A DNA stretch of 64,000 nucleotides from Solanum dulcamara (lineage: Eukaryota > Streptophyta > Magnoliopsida > Solanales > Solanaceae). The position numbers and the translations under genes were made by a program. This document shows, one piece after another, positions 10,201-20,400 of the stretch. The number at the start of each line of letters is the position of its first letter. Position 1 is the first letter of the stretch. The notes under the pieces were generated by a model. That model had not been told where the DNA came from. It ran no database searches and was given only the letters and a program-made list of their open reading frames with translations. The stretch covers positions 73,288,421-73,352,420 of the forward strand of contig NC_077246.1 of assembly GCF_947179165.1 (NCBI RefSeq), written 5' to 3'.

Positions 10201-13200
10201 GTGGAATTACATTGGACATGCTGCTGTTGTTTTATTGTGTAACACTGCTTAATTTTGCAGAAGATGTATTTCGAGACACTAAACCGCTTGTAAGATCAGT
10301 GATGGATGGTTACAATGTATGCATTTTTGCTTATGGTCAAACTGGATCTGGGAAAACATATACCATGGTAAGAGCTTTTATGATGAGGCATACACGAAGA
10401 ATTATTCCTTAAATTTGCATGCCGAAGCTTTACATCCTGATATTTCTCTCTTGGCAGTCTGGCCCTGGAGGTGGATCAACAAAGGAATTCGGAATCAATC
10501 AATTGGCTCTGAATGATCTATTTGTACTATCTGATGAGAGGAAGGACATCATGAGTTATAAGATCCACGTTCAAATGGTCGAGATATACAATGAACAAAT
10601 TCATGATCTTCTCGCAGATGATCCTTTGCTAACTAAATATCCTTTCACTGAATTATACCTTAGTTTCCACCAAATTTCGTGAGTTAATTTGAGATACTTA
10701 AAGGCGGAAAGTGAAATGATTGCACCCTTAACTGTTCATACATTAGAGATTAGAAGCTGCATGAGTCGCAATGGTCTACCTCTGCCTGATGCTAGCATGC
10801 ATCCAGTGAATTGCGCTACAGATGTTATGGAACTGATGAAACTTGGTGACTTGAACCGTGTGGTTGGCTGTACTGCCATGAATAACCGTAGTAGTCGTTC
10901 ACACAGGTGAGGCTGCACAGTATTTAAGTTATCTCTACTCAATTTCCATTCAGCCCAACTTAACAGAGTTATTAACATTGTCAAGTGTACTTGCAGTGTG
11001 CTGACTGTACACGTGCATGGTGAGGATACATCTGGTAACATAATTCACAGTTGCCTCCATTTGGTGGATCTTGCTGGTAGTGAACGAGTTGACAAGTCGG
11101 AAGTCACTGGAGATGGCCTCAAAGAGGCGCAACATATTAATAAATCTCTCTCTTGCTTGGGTGATGTGATCACAGCATTGGCACAGAAGAATTCCCATAT
11201 CCCTTATAGAAACAGCAAACTCACCTTACTCTTGCAGAACTCTTTAGGTATGTACAATTAGTTCAAGATTTCGCTCCTCCAGATATAGCAACTTATATGA
11301 CTGGTATAGACAATTATTTGGCCAAATAGAAACTTAGGCGTTGAAGCATTTCAGATGACTGTTTTTTCGACTCAAGTGAATTCTGCAGTTACAAGAATTT
11401 ATAATTTACTAATGCTTTTTTTTTTGGGTGTATTTCAGGTGGACATGCGAAAACGTTGATGTTTGCTCATGTCAGTCCTGAAGGGGATTCCTTTGGAGAA
11501 ACAATTAGTACTCTGAAGTTTGCACAGAGGGTTTCGAGTGTGGAACTTGGTGCAGCTCGTTTAAATAAAGAGAGCACCGAAGTTTTAGAGCTCAAGGCCG
11601 AGGTAAAATACAATCATTTTATGATGTCATATGGTTATATAAGTATTACGGTGTGGCTTAAATGTTGGTTACAAGACAACACCATACCCAGTGTAATTCC
11701 ACAGGTGGGATTTGGGGAGGGTAGAGTGACTTAAATGTTGGTTACAAGATAGAGAAGGCTGTATTTTTGTGCTTTGGTTGTCGCATTATTGCGTTGTCAA
11801 TACTGTTCTTTCTTCTGTATGTTGTGTACTTCTCTCCATTTTGCTTTATTTCGTTGTTGTTACTGCTTTCATTATCGTAGTTGGTTACAAGACAGAACAA
11901 AGAAAACTTTCTTGGGCTTATAATGACGGATATGATTCATTACCTGCCAACTGTTGACATGATTGTAGATTGAGACCCTAAAAAGGGCATTGGCTAACAA
12001 GGAAGCACTAACTCCTCAAATTAACAAAACAAAGGAAGCAGCAAGGACACCTTTCCAGAAGCCAAAAGCAATAGCTGATAGACCCACTCCACGAGCTCGA
12101 AGATTAAGCATTGAGAATTGCACCACCACCATGAGGACAGAAAAGGCGAACCTCGATGATGAAAAGGGATCCAAGACTCCAGCTGTGAAAACTCGCTCGA
12201 GAAGATTAAGTTTAGAAGGGCCAAGATTAGCCAGCAAGAATCTTGAACATATTAAATTATTAGAAGCCACTACCAAGTGCGACCAGCAAGAAGTTGTGTG
12301 CTTACAGCAATCAACTGAGCTTCAGGAGGGAGATGATGTCACAAAATTGTATGATCAAGCCGGTAATGATAGTTGCCTGAAGGCTCCTCAGAGTCCATCT
12401 TTTGCTTTTAGAAGCCAGGATGCTCCTCAAAGTACAGCTTCTGGTCTCAATTACCAGCAGGCTCCTCGGAGTCCAACTTTTGCTTTAAAAAGCCAGCAGC
12501 CTCCTCGGAGTCCAACTTCTGGTTTTAATAGCTGGCAGGCTCCTCGGAGTCCAACTTCTGGTTTTAAAAGCCAGCAGCCTCAACTGAGTCCAACTTCTGG
12601 TTTCAAAAGCCAGCAGCCACCTCGAAGTCCAACTTCTGGTTTCAAAAGCCAGCAGGCTCCTCGGAGTCCAACTTCTACCTATAAAAGTCAGCAGCCTCCT
12701 CTGAGTCCAACTTATGGTTTCAAAAGCCAGCAGGCTCGTCGGAGTCCAACTTCTAGCTATAAAAGTCAGCAGCCTCCTCGAAGTCCAACTTCTGGTTTCA
12801 AAAGCCAGCAGGCATCTCGGAGTCCAACTTCTGCTTTTAAGAGCTGCAATGCACCTAGGAGTCCGACAAGTGCTGCCATTAAAATCCAGGGTGTGAAAAC
12901 AACAGATAGCAGAACAAGGATTCCTTCTCTTCAACTACCCAAAACACCTGAGCCACTGATAACCTCTATAAATGAGAACAAGGCAGGAATGCAAAGTGAG
13001 CGTACAATTTCATCTGAATTCCAGACGCCTACTTTGATTAGCCGTACTCATGGAAAAGGATCTCAAATACGAAGATCACTTCGGACTATTGGGAAACTGA
13101 TTAATGGTTCTGAAAGAAAGTAAGTGATTCATTGCCTGATCGCATTTCAGTTGATTTTTATGTATTCGATTAATCCATATATATAAGTAGATGAAGCTAT

Positions 13201-13819
13201 AGATGAATTCAATTAATCTAATGTAGAATTGTGTTTTATTTACTTGTGAAAACTTATAGGAACCAACAGAAAAGGACTGAAGCAGCCCCACTATCGCCTT
13301 TTAATTGCCAAAATGAGGAGATGTCATCAATGACATCTAATGCAAGGACACTGAGAAGACAATCCCTAACTGGCATTCCACCACCAATCATGTCGAGGAG
13401 ATCTTCACTTGGAGGAGGGAGCTTGCCTTATTCTTGTAAGTAAAAGAGATAACAATCAAAATACACTTGAAGTATCACGTTTTTGCGAGTTTCCTACCTA
13501 AACTATCATGTGTTCACTTTTCCTACCTGAACTATTAGTGTTTCACTTTTCCTACCTGAACTAATAGTGTTTCCTAATAGTTCAGGTAGGAAAAGTGAAC
13601 ATATGATAGTTTAGATAAGAAACTCGCAAAACCCTGATACGTTAGATGTGTTTTTCACCATCAAACTCTTAGGTAAAATGAATGTGAAATTTCAGCTAAA
13701 AACCAATACTGATCAAATGTAGCATTTACAGAAACGTCATTCATTTTACAGGTGCAAATGAAAGTAGAAATTGCAAAACTCCTGGAACTTCAGCAAAGTT
13801 AACAAAGAGGTGGCTATGA
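4256..13819 (+). CDS. KIN14: Kinesin-14 with N-terminal calponin-homology domain (19 coding exons found)
   Basis: Minus-end-directed type microtubule motor of the plant CH-kinesin (KCH/KIN14) group, which links microtubules and actin. Coding exons: 4256-4322, 4801-4958, 5041-5187, 5300-5555, 5873-5964, 6046-6117, 6960-7052, 7520-7586, 9162-9243, 9343-9438, 9764-9937, 10261-10367, 10458-10636, 10742-10906, 10997-11247, 11439-11602, 11969-13119, 13260-13435, 13752-13819. CH domain is at residues ~22-150; the short pre-motor coil is in exons 9-10. The motor starts at [11 protein letters not shown] and covers exons 11-16, with P-loop GQTGSGKT (10335-10358), switch [10 protein letters not shown] (10881-10906 plus exon 15) and switch [10 protein letters not shown] (11064-11087). 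All motor nucleotide-site residues look intact. The ~460-residue basic tail has RRLS motifs and 13 tandem RSPT repeats. Phases join at every junction except exon 8 to 9, where a microexon is probably missing. ATG 4256 is the first in frame with the CH domain. The KIN14 subgroup letter is not assigned. Confidence 0.9.
4646..4740 (+). mobile_element. TS-type SINE copy in kinesin intron 1
   Basis: Carries the conserved 3' half of the Solanaceae TS-like SINE: CTCTCTACCTC, GGGGTAAGGTCTACGTA, ACCCTCCCCAGACC, a GGATTATACTGGGTAT block and a (TTG)n tail. An imperfect target-site duplication is visible: GTATTATTTTTCCCTTT at 4629-4645 and GTATTATTTTCCCCTTT from 4741. Transcribed on the same strand as the gene. 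Confidence 0.75.
6737..6863 (+). mobile_element. TS-type SINE in kinesin intron 6, perfect 17-bp target duplication
   Basis: Has the same GGTCAAGTCTGCGTACATCC, CTCCAGATCCCAC and GGGATTGCACTGG blocks and a (TTG)n tail as the other TS-type copies in this window. It is flanked by direct repeats GCTAAATTGATCAGTAA at 6720-6736 and 6864-6880, a target-site duplication with no mismatch. That is direct evidence of retrotransposition by a LINE-type endonuclease. About 127 bp, so probably 5'-truncated or rearranged. Confidence 0.88.
8011..8213 (+). mobile_element. TS-type SINE in kinesin intron 8
   Basis: The 3' portion (from about 8101) has the shared GGCTCTATCAGAAACAACCT, AAGGTCTGTGTACATCC, CCCAGACCCCAC and GGATTATATTGGGT blocks and a degenerate TTG tail ending near 8213. 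The flanks carry similar sequences, TTCTTGACAAATAA (7995 on) and CTCTTGACAAGTAA (8219 on), which could be an imperfect target duplication. If so, the element starts near 8011 with a T-rich head. The 3' part is secure; the left end is inferred. Confidence 0.65.
8467..8970 (-). mobile_element. 5'-truncated, decayed L1-type LINE end in kinesin intron 8
   Basis: On the - strand the region reads [13 protein letters not shown]..., then [12 protein letters not shown]...LWW..., the typical zf-RVT (reverse-transcriptase zinc-binding) C-terminal domain of plant L1-type LINE ORF2. The frame is broken: a TGA stands where the finger's second Cys codon is expected, directly after WCYM. Its 3' side (low coordinates) ends in a T run at 8467-8474, i.e. 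a poly(A) tail on the - strand. Only about 500 bp remain. It lies antisense to the kinesin gene and is certainly non-functional. Confidence 0.75.
10091..10232 (+). mobile_element. TS-type SINE in kinesin intron 11
   Basis: The best-preserved copy in the window: CTTGAGCCGAGGGTCTATCG, GAAACAGCCTCTCTACCTCC, GATAAGGTCTGCCTACACTC, ACCCTCCCCAGAGCCACC, GGAATTACATTGGACATG and a short TTG-like tail. It ends about 28 bp before the intron's acceptor (10260). No clear target duplication was found. The sequence reads on the same strand as the gene. Confidence 0.75.
10637..10741 (+). other. U12-type AT-AC intron (kinesin intron 13)
   Basis: The intron starts ATATCCTTTC at 10637 and ends AC at 10740-10741. 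It has CCCTTAAC at 10725-10732, a near-exact match to the U12 branch-point consensus TTCCTTAAC, with the branch A about 10 nt before the acceptor. Removing these 105 nt joins AA to A and gives the uninterrupted motor sequence LLTK-LEIRSC. No GT-AG pair gives an in-frame join here. 5' site, branch site, spacing and reading frame agree on splicing by the minor (U12) spliceosome. Confidence 0.9.
11677..11729 (-). mobile_element. 53-bp SINE stub in kinesin intron 16, perfect 20-bp target duplication
   Basis: On the - strand this is the 3' end of the TS-type SINE (ACCCTCCCC block, GGAATTACACTGGGTATGG, GTTG tail). It is flanked by perfect 20-bp direct repeats, CTTAAATGTTGGTTACAAGA at 11657-11676 and 11730-11749, so it is a severely 5'-truncated insertion. 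Opposite in orientation to the gene. Confidence 0.85.
11750..11881 (+). mobile_element. Possible second SINE-like insertion at the same site
   Basis: TTGGTTACAAGA occurs a third time at 11882-11893, so the segment 11750-11881 is also bracketed by a copy of the target sequence. Its T-rich text (GCTTTATTTCG, TTGTTGTTACTGCTTTCATT) resembles the head region seen upstream of other TS-type copies, but it lacks the conserved 3' blocks. Identity as an element is inferred. Confidence 0.4.
12383..12889 (+). repeat. 39-bp coding minisatellite: 13 copies of a 13-residue [15 protein letters not shown] repeat
   Basis: Inside kinesin exon 17, thirteen units of exactly 39 bp run from 12383 to 12889 with no indel. 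The typical unit is [AP][12 protein letters not shown]; outer units are more diverged (first [13 protein letters not shown], last [13 protein letters not shown]). Almost every unit keeps Ser-Pro, a proline-directed kinase site, next to an Arg. Strict conservation of phase shows that the expansion is constrained to stay in frame. Confidence 0.93.
13463..13651. mobile_element. Foldback MITE-like element in kinesin intron 18
   Basis: The left arm (core 13481-13538) and right arm (core 13573-13630) are near-perfect inverted complements of about 58 bp, both containing the TTTTGCGAGTTTC and CACTTTTCCTACCTGAACTA blocks. Weaker complementarity extends to the ends (ACTTGAAGTATCACG against CGTATCAG reversed). 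The loop side contains a ~30-bp local duplication of the CACTTTTCCTACCTGAACTA phrase. It has no coding capacity. Foldback MITEs of this size are common in plant introns; the superfamily is not assigned. Confidence 0.8.
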
Positions 13820-14100
13820 GGAACAAACTAAGTAGCTAACATCAAGGAGCTGACAGTAGGCGTCAACAAATACTGACTACTTGACATTGAGTTAGACAAG
13901 TTTATGCTGCAGGTACTCACTGCAATTTTAGATGTTGTAATGCTGTTAACATCGACATTTCTGTACAGATTACTGAGGCAGAAAATAGGAACTGAGGGAC
14001 CAGAAGGAAACAAATTTCCTGTTATTTGAACCATGACGAAACCTGATAGATGTTAACATTGTTGTATACCAACCAAAAACATGACATTTGAATGAAAGTT
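13820..14100 (+). other. Probable 3' UTR of the kinesin gene
   Basis: Non-coding sequence after TGA 13819. AATGAAAG near 14092 is a weak polyadenylation-signal variant; no canonical AATAAA is evident before the SINE remnant at 14131. The end of the transcript is inferred. Confidence 0.4.
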
Positions 14101-14130
14101 CATTTTCAAACTGTTTGGCATGCTTTATTT

Positions 14131-14195
14131 AAGCCGAAGGTTCTATCGGAAACAACCTCTCTATCTCTACGAGGCAGGAGTAAGGTCTGCGTACA
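14131..14195 (+). mobile_element. TS-type SINE fragment downstream of the kinesin gene
   Basis: AAGCCGAAGGTTCTATCGG, AAACAACCTCTCTATCTC and AGTAAGGTCTGCGTAC match the middle of the other TS-type copies; the 3' blocks and TTG tail are missing. A truncated remnant with no visible target duplication. Confidence 0.6.
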
Positions 14196-14496
14196 AGAAT
14201 CATGTTTTCATAACCAAGGATGTCTAAAAAGCTCAAATCCCAAAAGCTCAAATCCCTCTATCACATATTAGTTATCAACATTACTATAATAATCAGCCAA
14301 AATACTTTTCAATTTATAAAATTGAGATAAAATAACGACCTTTTCTTTTCTCTTTTCATCCCCCCCCCCCCATTTTGGCTCTTTTCATTTTGTCTTTACA
14401 TTAATTGTTTTTGAAAGTAAATAATATTGATTACATTGAAAATGGGCAAGGATAAATTAGTATAAAACACTTTTTATGATTTTTTAAATAGCGTGT
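14196..14496. other. Spacer between kinesin 3' end and satellite array
   Basis: About 300 bp of AT-rich unique sequence with a 12-C run at 14360-14371. AAAGCTCAAATCCC is duplicated in tandem near 14230-14255. No gene or element is recognised. Confidence 0.5.
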
Positions 14497-17400
14497 TAAA
14501 AATCCGTGGGCTAACTAACACACATGAAAAACTGACAAAATCGTCTAATTCCTGCTGCGTCGCCAATAAAAGGCTCCTAAACCCATCTAAAGCACCGCCG
14601 GGGAAACTAGAGTCGTTCCTCAGGTCTTTACGGATGCTACTATAGAAAAATCCAAGAAAGTTCGACCCGGTCCTCTGGCACCTAAAAATTTGTGGTCTAA
14701 TAACACACACAAAAAACTGATCGCATAATTCCTCTTGCGTCGCCAATAAAATGCTCCTAAACCCCTCTAAAGCGCCATCGGGGCTACTGGGGTCGTTCCC
14801 TTGATTATTATGAAAGCTACTATGGAAAAATCCAAGAAAATTTAACGCGGACACTCGACAACTAAAAAATTCGTGGGCTAACACACACACACAAAAAACT
14901 GGTAAAATCGCCTAATTCCAGCTGTGTCGCCTATAAAATGATCTTAAATCCTCTAAAGCACCGCCGGGGCAACTAGAGTTGTTCCCCAGGTCGTTACGGA
15001 TACTACTATGGAAGAATCCTAGTAAGTTCTACCTAGACACCCGGCACCTAAAAATTCGTGGGCTAACACACACGAAAGACTGGCAAAATTGCCTAATTCA
15101 TGTTGTGTCGCCAATAAAATGCTCTTAAACCCCTCTAAAGCCTCATCGGGGCTACTGGAGTTGTTCCCCAGGTCGTTATGATTGCTACTATGGAAGAATC
15201 CAAGAGAGTTCGACCCGGACACCCGGTACCAAAAAATTCGTGGGCTAACACACATGAAAAACTGGCAAAATGTCTTAATTCCTGTTGCGTCGCCGATAAA
15301 AGGCTCCTAAACCCCTCTAAAGCACCGCCGGGGCAACTAGAGTCATTCCCCAAGTCTTTTCAGATGGTACTATAGAAGAATTCAAGAAAGTTTGATCCGG
15401 ACCCCGGCACCTAAAAATCCATGGGCTAACACACACGAAAAATTGGCTAAATCATTTAATTTTTGGTGCGTCGCCAATAAAATACTCTTAAACCCCTCTA
15501 AAGCCTCGTCGGGGCTACTGGAGTCATTTTCCAGGTCGTTACGAATGCTACTATGGAAGAATTCAAGAAAGTTCGACCTGAACATCCGGTACCTAAAAAT
15601 CCGTGGGCTAACACACATGAAAAACTGGCAAAATTGCCTAATTCCTGCTGCGTCGCCGATAAAAGGCTCATAAACCCCTCTAAAGAACCACCGAGGCAAC
15701 TAGAGTCGTTTTCCAAGTCTTTTTGGATGGTACTATAGAAGAATCTAAGAAAGTTCAACTCGGACCCCCGGCACCTAAAAATCCGTGGGCTAACACACAC
15801 GAAAAAATGGCAAAATCGCCTAATTCTTGGTGCGTCGCTAATAATATGCTCCTAAATCCCTCTAAAGCACCGTCGGGGCTACTGAAGTTATTCACTAGGT
15901 CATTATGAATGCTACTATAGAAGAATCCAAGATAATTCGACCCAGACACCTGGCACCTAAAAATTTTGTGGGCTAACGCAAACACAAAAAATTGGTAAAA
16001 TCGCCTAATTCCTGTTGCATCGCCAATAAAATGCTCCTAAACCCTCTAAAGCACTGCCGAGGCAACTAGAGTTTTTCCCTTTCTCGTTATGGATGTTACT
16101 ATAGAAGAATCCAAGAAAGTTTAACCCAGACCGCCAGAACCTAAAAATTCGTGGGCTAACACACATGAAAAACTGGCAAAATCGCCTAATTCCTGTTGCG
16201 TCGCCAATAAAATGCTCCTAAACCCCTCTAAAACAACGTCGGGGCTACTGGAGTCGTTCTCCAGATCCTTACGGATGCTACTATAGAAGAATCAAAGAAA
16301 ATTCGACCCGAACTCCCGGCACCTTAAAATCAGTGGGCTAACACACACGAAAAACTGGCAAAATCGCCTAATTCCTGTTGCGTCGCCAATAAAATACTTC
16401 TAAACCTCTCTAAAGTAATGTCGGGGCTACTGGAGTCGTTCTCCAGGTCCTTATGAATGCTACTATCGAAGAATCCAAGAAAATTCGAGCCGAACCCCCG
16501 GTACCTTAAAAATCAGTGGGCTAACACACACGAAAACTAGCAAAATCACCTAATTCCTGTTGCGTCGCTAATAAAATGCTCTTAAACCCCTCTAAAGCAT
16601 CATTGGGGCTACTAGAGTCTTTCTCCAGTTCGTTACATATGCTACTATAAAAGAATCCAAGAAAGTTCAATCCGGACCCCCGACACTTAAAAATCTGTGG
16701 ACTAACACACACGAAAAACTGGAAAAATCTTCTAATTTCTGTTACATTGCTAATAAAATGCTCCTAACCCCTCTAAAGCATCTCCGGAGCTACTGGAGAT
16801 GTTCCCTAGGTCGTTACGGATGCTACTATGGAAGAATCCAAGAAAGTTTGACCCGGACCCCCAGCACCTAAAAATCTGTTGGCTAACACACATGAAAAAT
16901 CGAAAAAATCGCCTAATTTATGTTGTGTCGCCAATAAAATGCTCCTAAACCCCTCTAAAGCGCCGCCAGAGCTACTGTAGTAGTTCCCCAGATTGTTACA
17001 GATGCTATTATGGAAGAATCCAAGAAAGTTCGACCCAGACCCCAGCACCTAAAAAATTCGTGGGCGTTACACACACGAAAAATTGGCAAGTTCAATTAAT
17101 TCCTGGTACGTAGCCAATAAAATACTCCTAAGCCTCAATAAAGCACCGTCGGGCTATTGGAGTCATTCCCTAGGTCATTACGAACGCTACTATGGAAGAA
17201 TCCAAAAAACTTCTACCAGGACACCCGACACCTAAAAAATCTATGGGCTAAAACACGCGAAAAACTGGCAAAATCGCCTAATTCCTGTTGCGTCGCAAAT
17301 AAAATGCTCGTAAACCCCTCTAAAGAACCATCGGGGCAACTAGAGTCATTTCCCATGTCCTTACAGATGCTACTATATAAGAATCCAAGGAAGTTCGATC

Positions 17401-20400
17401 CGGACCCCCGACACCTAAAAATTTGTAGGCTATACACATATGAAAATCTGGCAAAATCGCCTAATTCCTGTTGCATCGCCAATAAAATGCTCTTAAACCC
17501 CTCTAAAATATCGCCAGAGATACTCGAGTCATTCTCGAGGTAGTTAAGGATGCTACTATAGAAGAATACAAGAAAGTTCGACCCGTACCCCCGGCACCTA
17601 AAAATCCAAGGGATAACACTCACGAAAAACTGTCAAAATCGCCTAATAATTGTTGCATCGCCAATAAAATGCTCTTAAACCCCTCTAAAGCATTGCCGGG
17701 GCTATTCGTAGGTTGTTAGAGATTTTACTATGGAAAAATCCAAGAAAGTTTGACCCGGACCCCCGACACCTAAAAATCCGTGGGCAAAAACAAACGAAAA
17801 ATTAGCAAAATCGCCTAATTTCTGGTGCGTCGCCAATAATATGCTCCTAAACCCCTCTAAAGCGCTATCGGGGCTACTGGAGTCGTTCCCTAGGTAATTA
17901 TAAATGCTACTATGGAAGAATCCAAGATAATTCGATCCGAACACACGATACCTAAAAAATCTGTGGGCTAACACACACGAAAAACTGGCAAAATCACCTA
18001 ATTCCTGTTGCATCGCCAATAAAATGCTCTTAAACCCCTCTAAAACATCGCCGGAGATACTAGAGTCATTCCCCATGTCCTTACGGATGTTACTATAGAA
18101 GAATCCAAGGAAGTTCGACCCGGACTCCTCGCACCTAAAAATCCAACGGCTAACACACAAAAAACTGGCAAAATCGCCTAATTTCTGTTGCATCGGCAAT
18201 AAAATGCTCTTAAACCCCTCTAAAGCATCGCCAGGGATACTGGAGTCATTCCCGAGATTGTTACAGATGCTATTATGGAAGAATATAAGAAACTTCAACC
18301 CGGACACACGACACCGAAAAAATTCGTGGGCTAACACACACGAAAAACTAGCAAAATCACCTAATTCCTATTACGTCTTCAATAAAATATTTCTAAACCC
18401 CTCTATAGCGCCACCGGGCTACTAGAGTCATTCCCCAGGTCGTTACGGATGCTACTATGGAAGAATCTAAAAAAGTTCGACCCGGACTCCCGGCATCTAA
18501 AAAATTCGTGGACGAACACATACGAAAAATTGGCAAAATCGCCTAATTCCTGGTGCGTCGCCAATAAAATGCTCCTAAACCCCTCTAAAGCGCCGCCGGG
18601 GCTACTGGAGTCATTCCATTGGTCATTACGAATGATACTATGGAAGAATACAAGAAAATTTGATCCGGACACCTAGCACCTAAAAAATCCGTGGGATAAC
18701 ACACACGAAAAATTGGTAAAATCGCCTAATTCTTGTTGCGTCGCCAATAAAATGCCCCTAAATCCCTCTAAAGCACCACCAGGGCAACTAGATCCATTAC
18801 CCCAGGTCGTTACAGATGCTACTATTGAAGAATCCAAGAAATTTCGATCCGGTCCCCCGACATCTAAAAATTCGTGGGCTAACACTTACGAAAAACTATC
18901 AAAATCGCCTAATTCCTGTTGCGTCGCCAATAAAATGCTCTTAAACCCCTCTAAAGCATCGTCGGGGCTATTTGTAGGTCGTTACAGATTCTACTATGGA
19001 AAAATCCAAGAAAGTTCAACCCGGATTCCCGGCACCTAAAAATCTATGGGCAAAAACACACGAAAAATTGGCAAAATCACCTAATTTCTGGTGCATCGCC
19101 AATAATATGCTCCTAAACCCCTCTAAAGCGTTGTCGGGGCTACTGGAGTCGTTTCCTAGGTCATTACGAATGCTATTATGGAAGAATCCAAGATAATTCA
19201 ATCCGGACACACGACACCTAAAACATCTATGGGCTAACACACACGAAAAACTGGCAAAATCGCCTAATTCCTGTTGCATCGCCAATAAAATGCTCCTAAA
19301 CCCCTCTAAAGCACCATCGAGGCAACTAGAGTCATTCCCTAGGTCGTTACGGATCCTACTATGGAAGAATTCAAAAACGTTCAACCCGGACCCTCGGCAC
19401 AAAAAAATCTGTGGGCTAACACACACAAAAAACTTGCAAAATCGCCTAATTCATGTTGCGTCGCCAATAAAATACTCTTAAACCCCTCTAAAGCGTCGCT
19501 GGAGCTACTGGAGTCGTTCCTCAGGTCGTTACAAATTCTATTATGGAAGAATCCAAGAACGTTCAACCCGAACCCGCGGCACCTAAAAATCCGTGGGCAA
19601 AAATACACGAAAAATTGGCAAAATCGCCTAATTCCTGGTGGGTCACCAATAAGATGCTCCTAAACCCCTCTGAAGCACCGTCGGGGCTACTAGAATCATT
19701 ACCTAGGTCATTACGAATGCTACTATGGAAGAATCCAAGATAATCTGACCCAGACACCCGGCACCTAAAAAATCTATGAGGTAACACACACAAAATACTA
19801 GAAAAATCTCCTAATTCCTATTGCGTCGCAAATAAAATGCTCCTAATCCCCTATAAAGCACCATCGAGGCAACTAGAGTCGTTCCCCTACTTATTACGGA
19901 TGCTACTATGGAAGAATACAAGAATGTTCAACCCGAACCGCCAGCACCTAAAAATTCAGGGCCTAACACACACAAAAAAACTGGCAAAATTGACTAATTC
20001 TTGTTGCATTGCCAATAAAATGCTCCTAAACCCCTTTAAAACAATGTCGGGGCTGCTGGAGTCGTTCTTCAGGTCCTTACGGATGCTACTATAGAAGAAT
20101 CAAAGAAAATTCGACCCGAACTCCCGACACTTTAAAATCAGTAGAATAACACAAATGAAAAACTGGCAAAATCGCCTAATTCTTGTTGCGTCGCCAATAA
20201 AATACTTTTAAACCTCTCTAAAGCAATGTCGGGGCTACTAGAGTCGTTCTCCAGGTCCTTATGGATGCTACTATCGAAGAATCCAAAAAAATGCGACCCG
20301 GACTTTGGCACCTATAAATCCATGGGCTAAGACACACGAAAAACTTAGAAAATCGCTTAATTCCTGTTGTGATGCCAATAAAATGCTCTTAAACCCCTCT

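Noticed and set aside
10679..10684. GTGAGT as the donor of kinesin intron 13
   Set aside because: It would add residues unlike any kinesin and gives a phase that no downstream AG can join to LEIRSC; the AT-AC solution is exact.
12485..12934. 149-codon repetitive frame on the - strand
   Set aside because: Shadow of the 39-bp coding repeat in kinesin exon 17; the + strand protein is clearly the real one.
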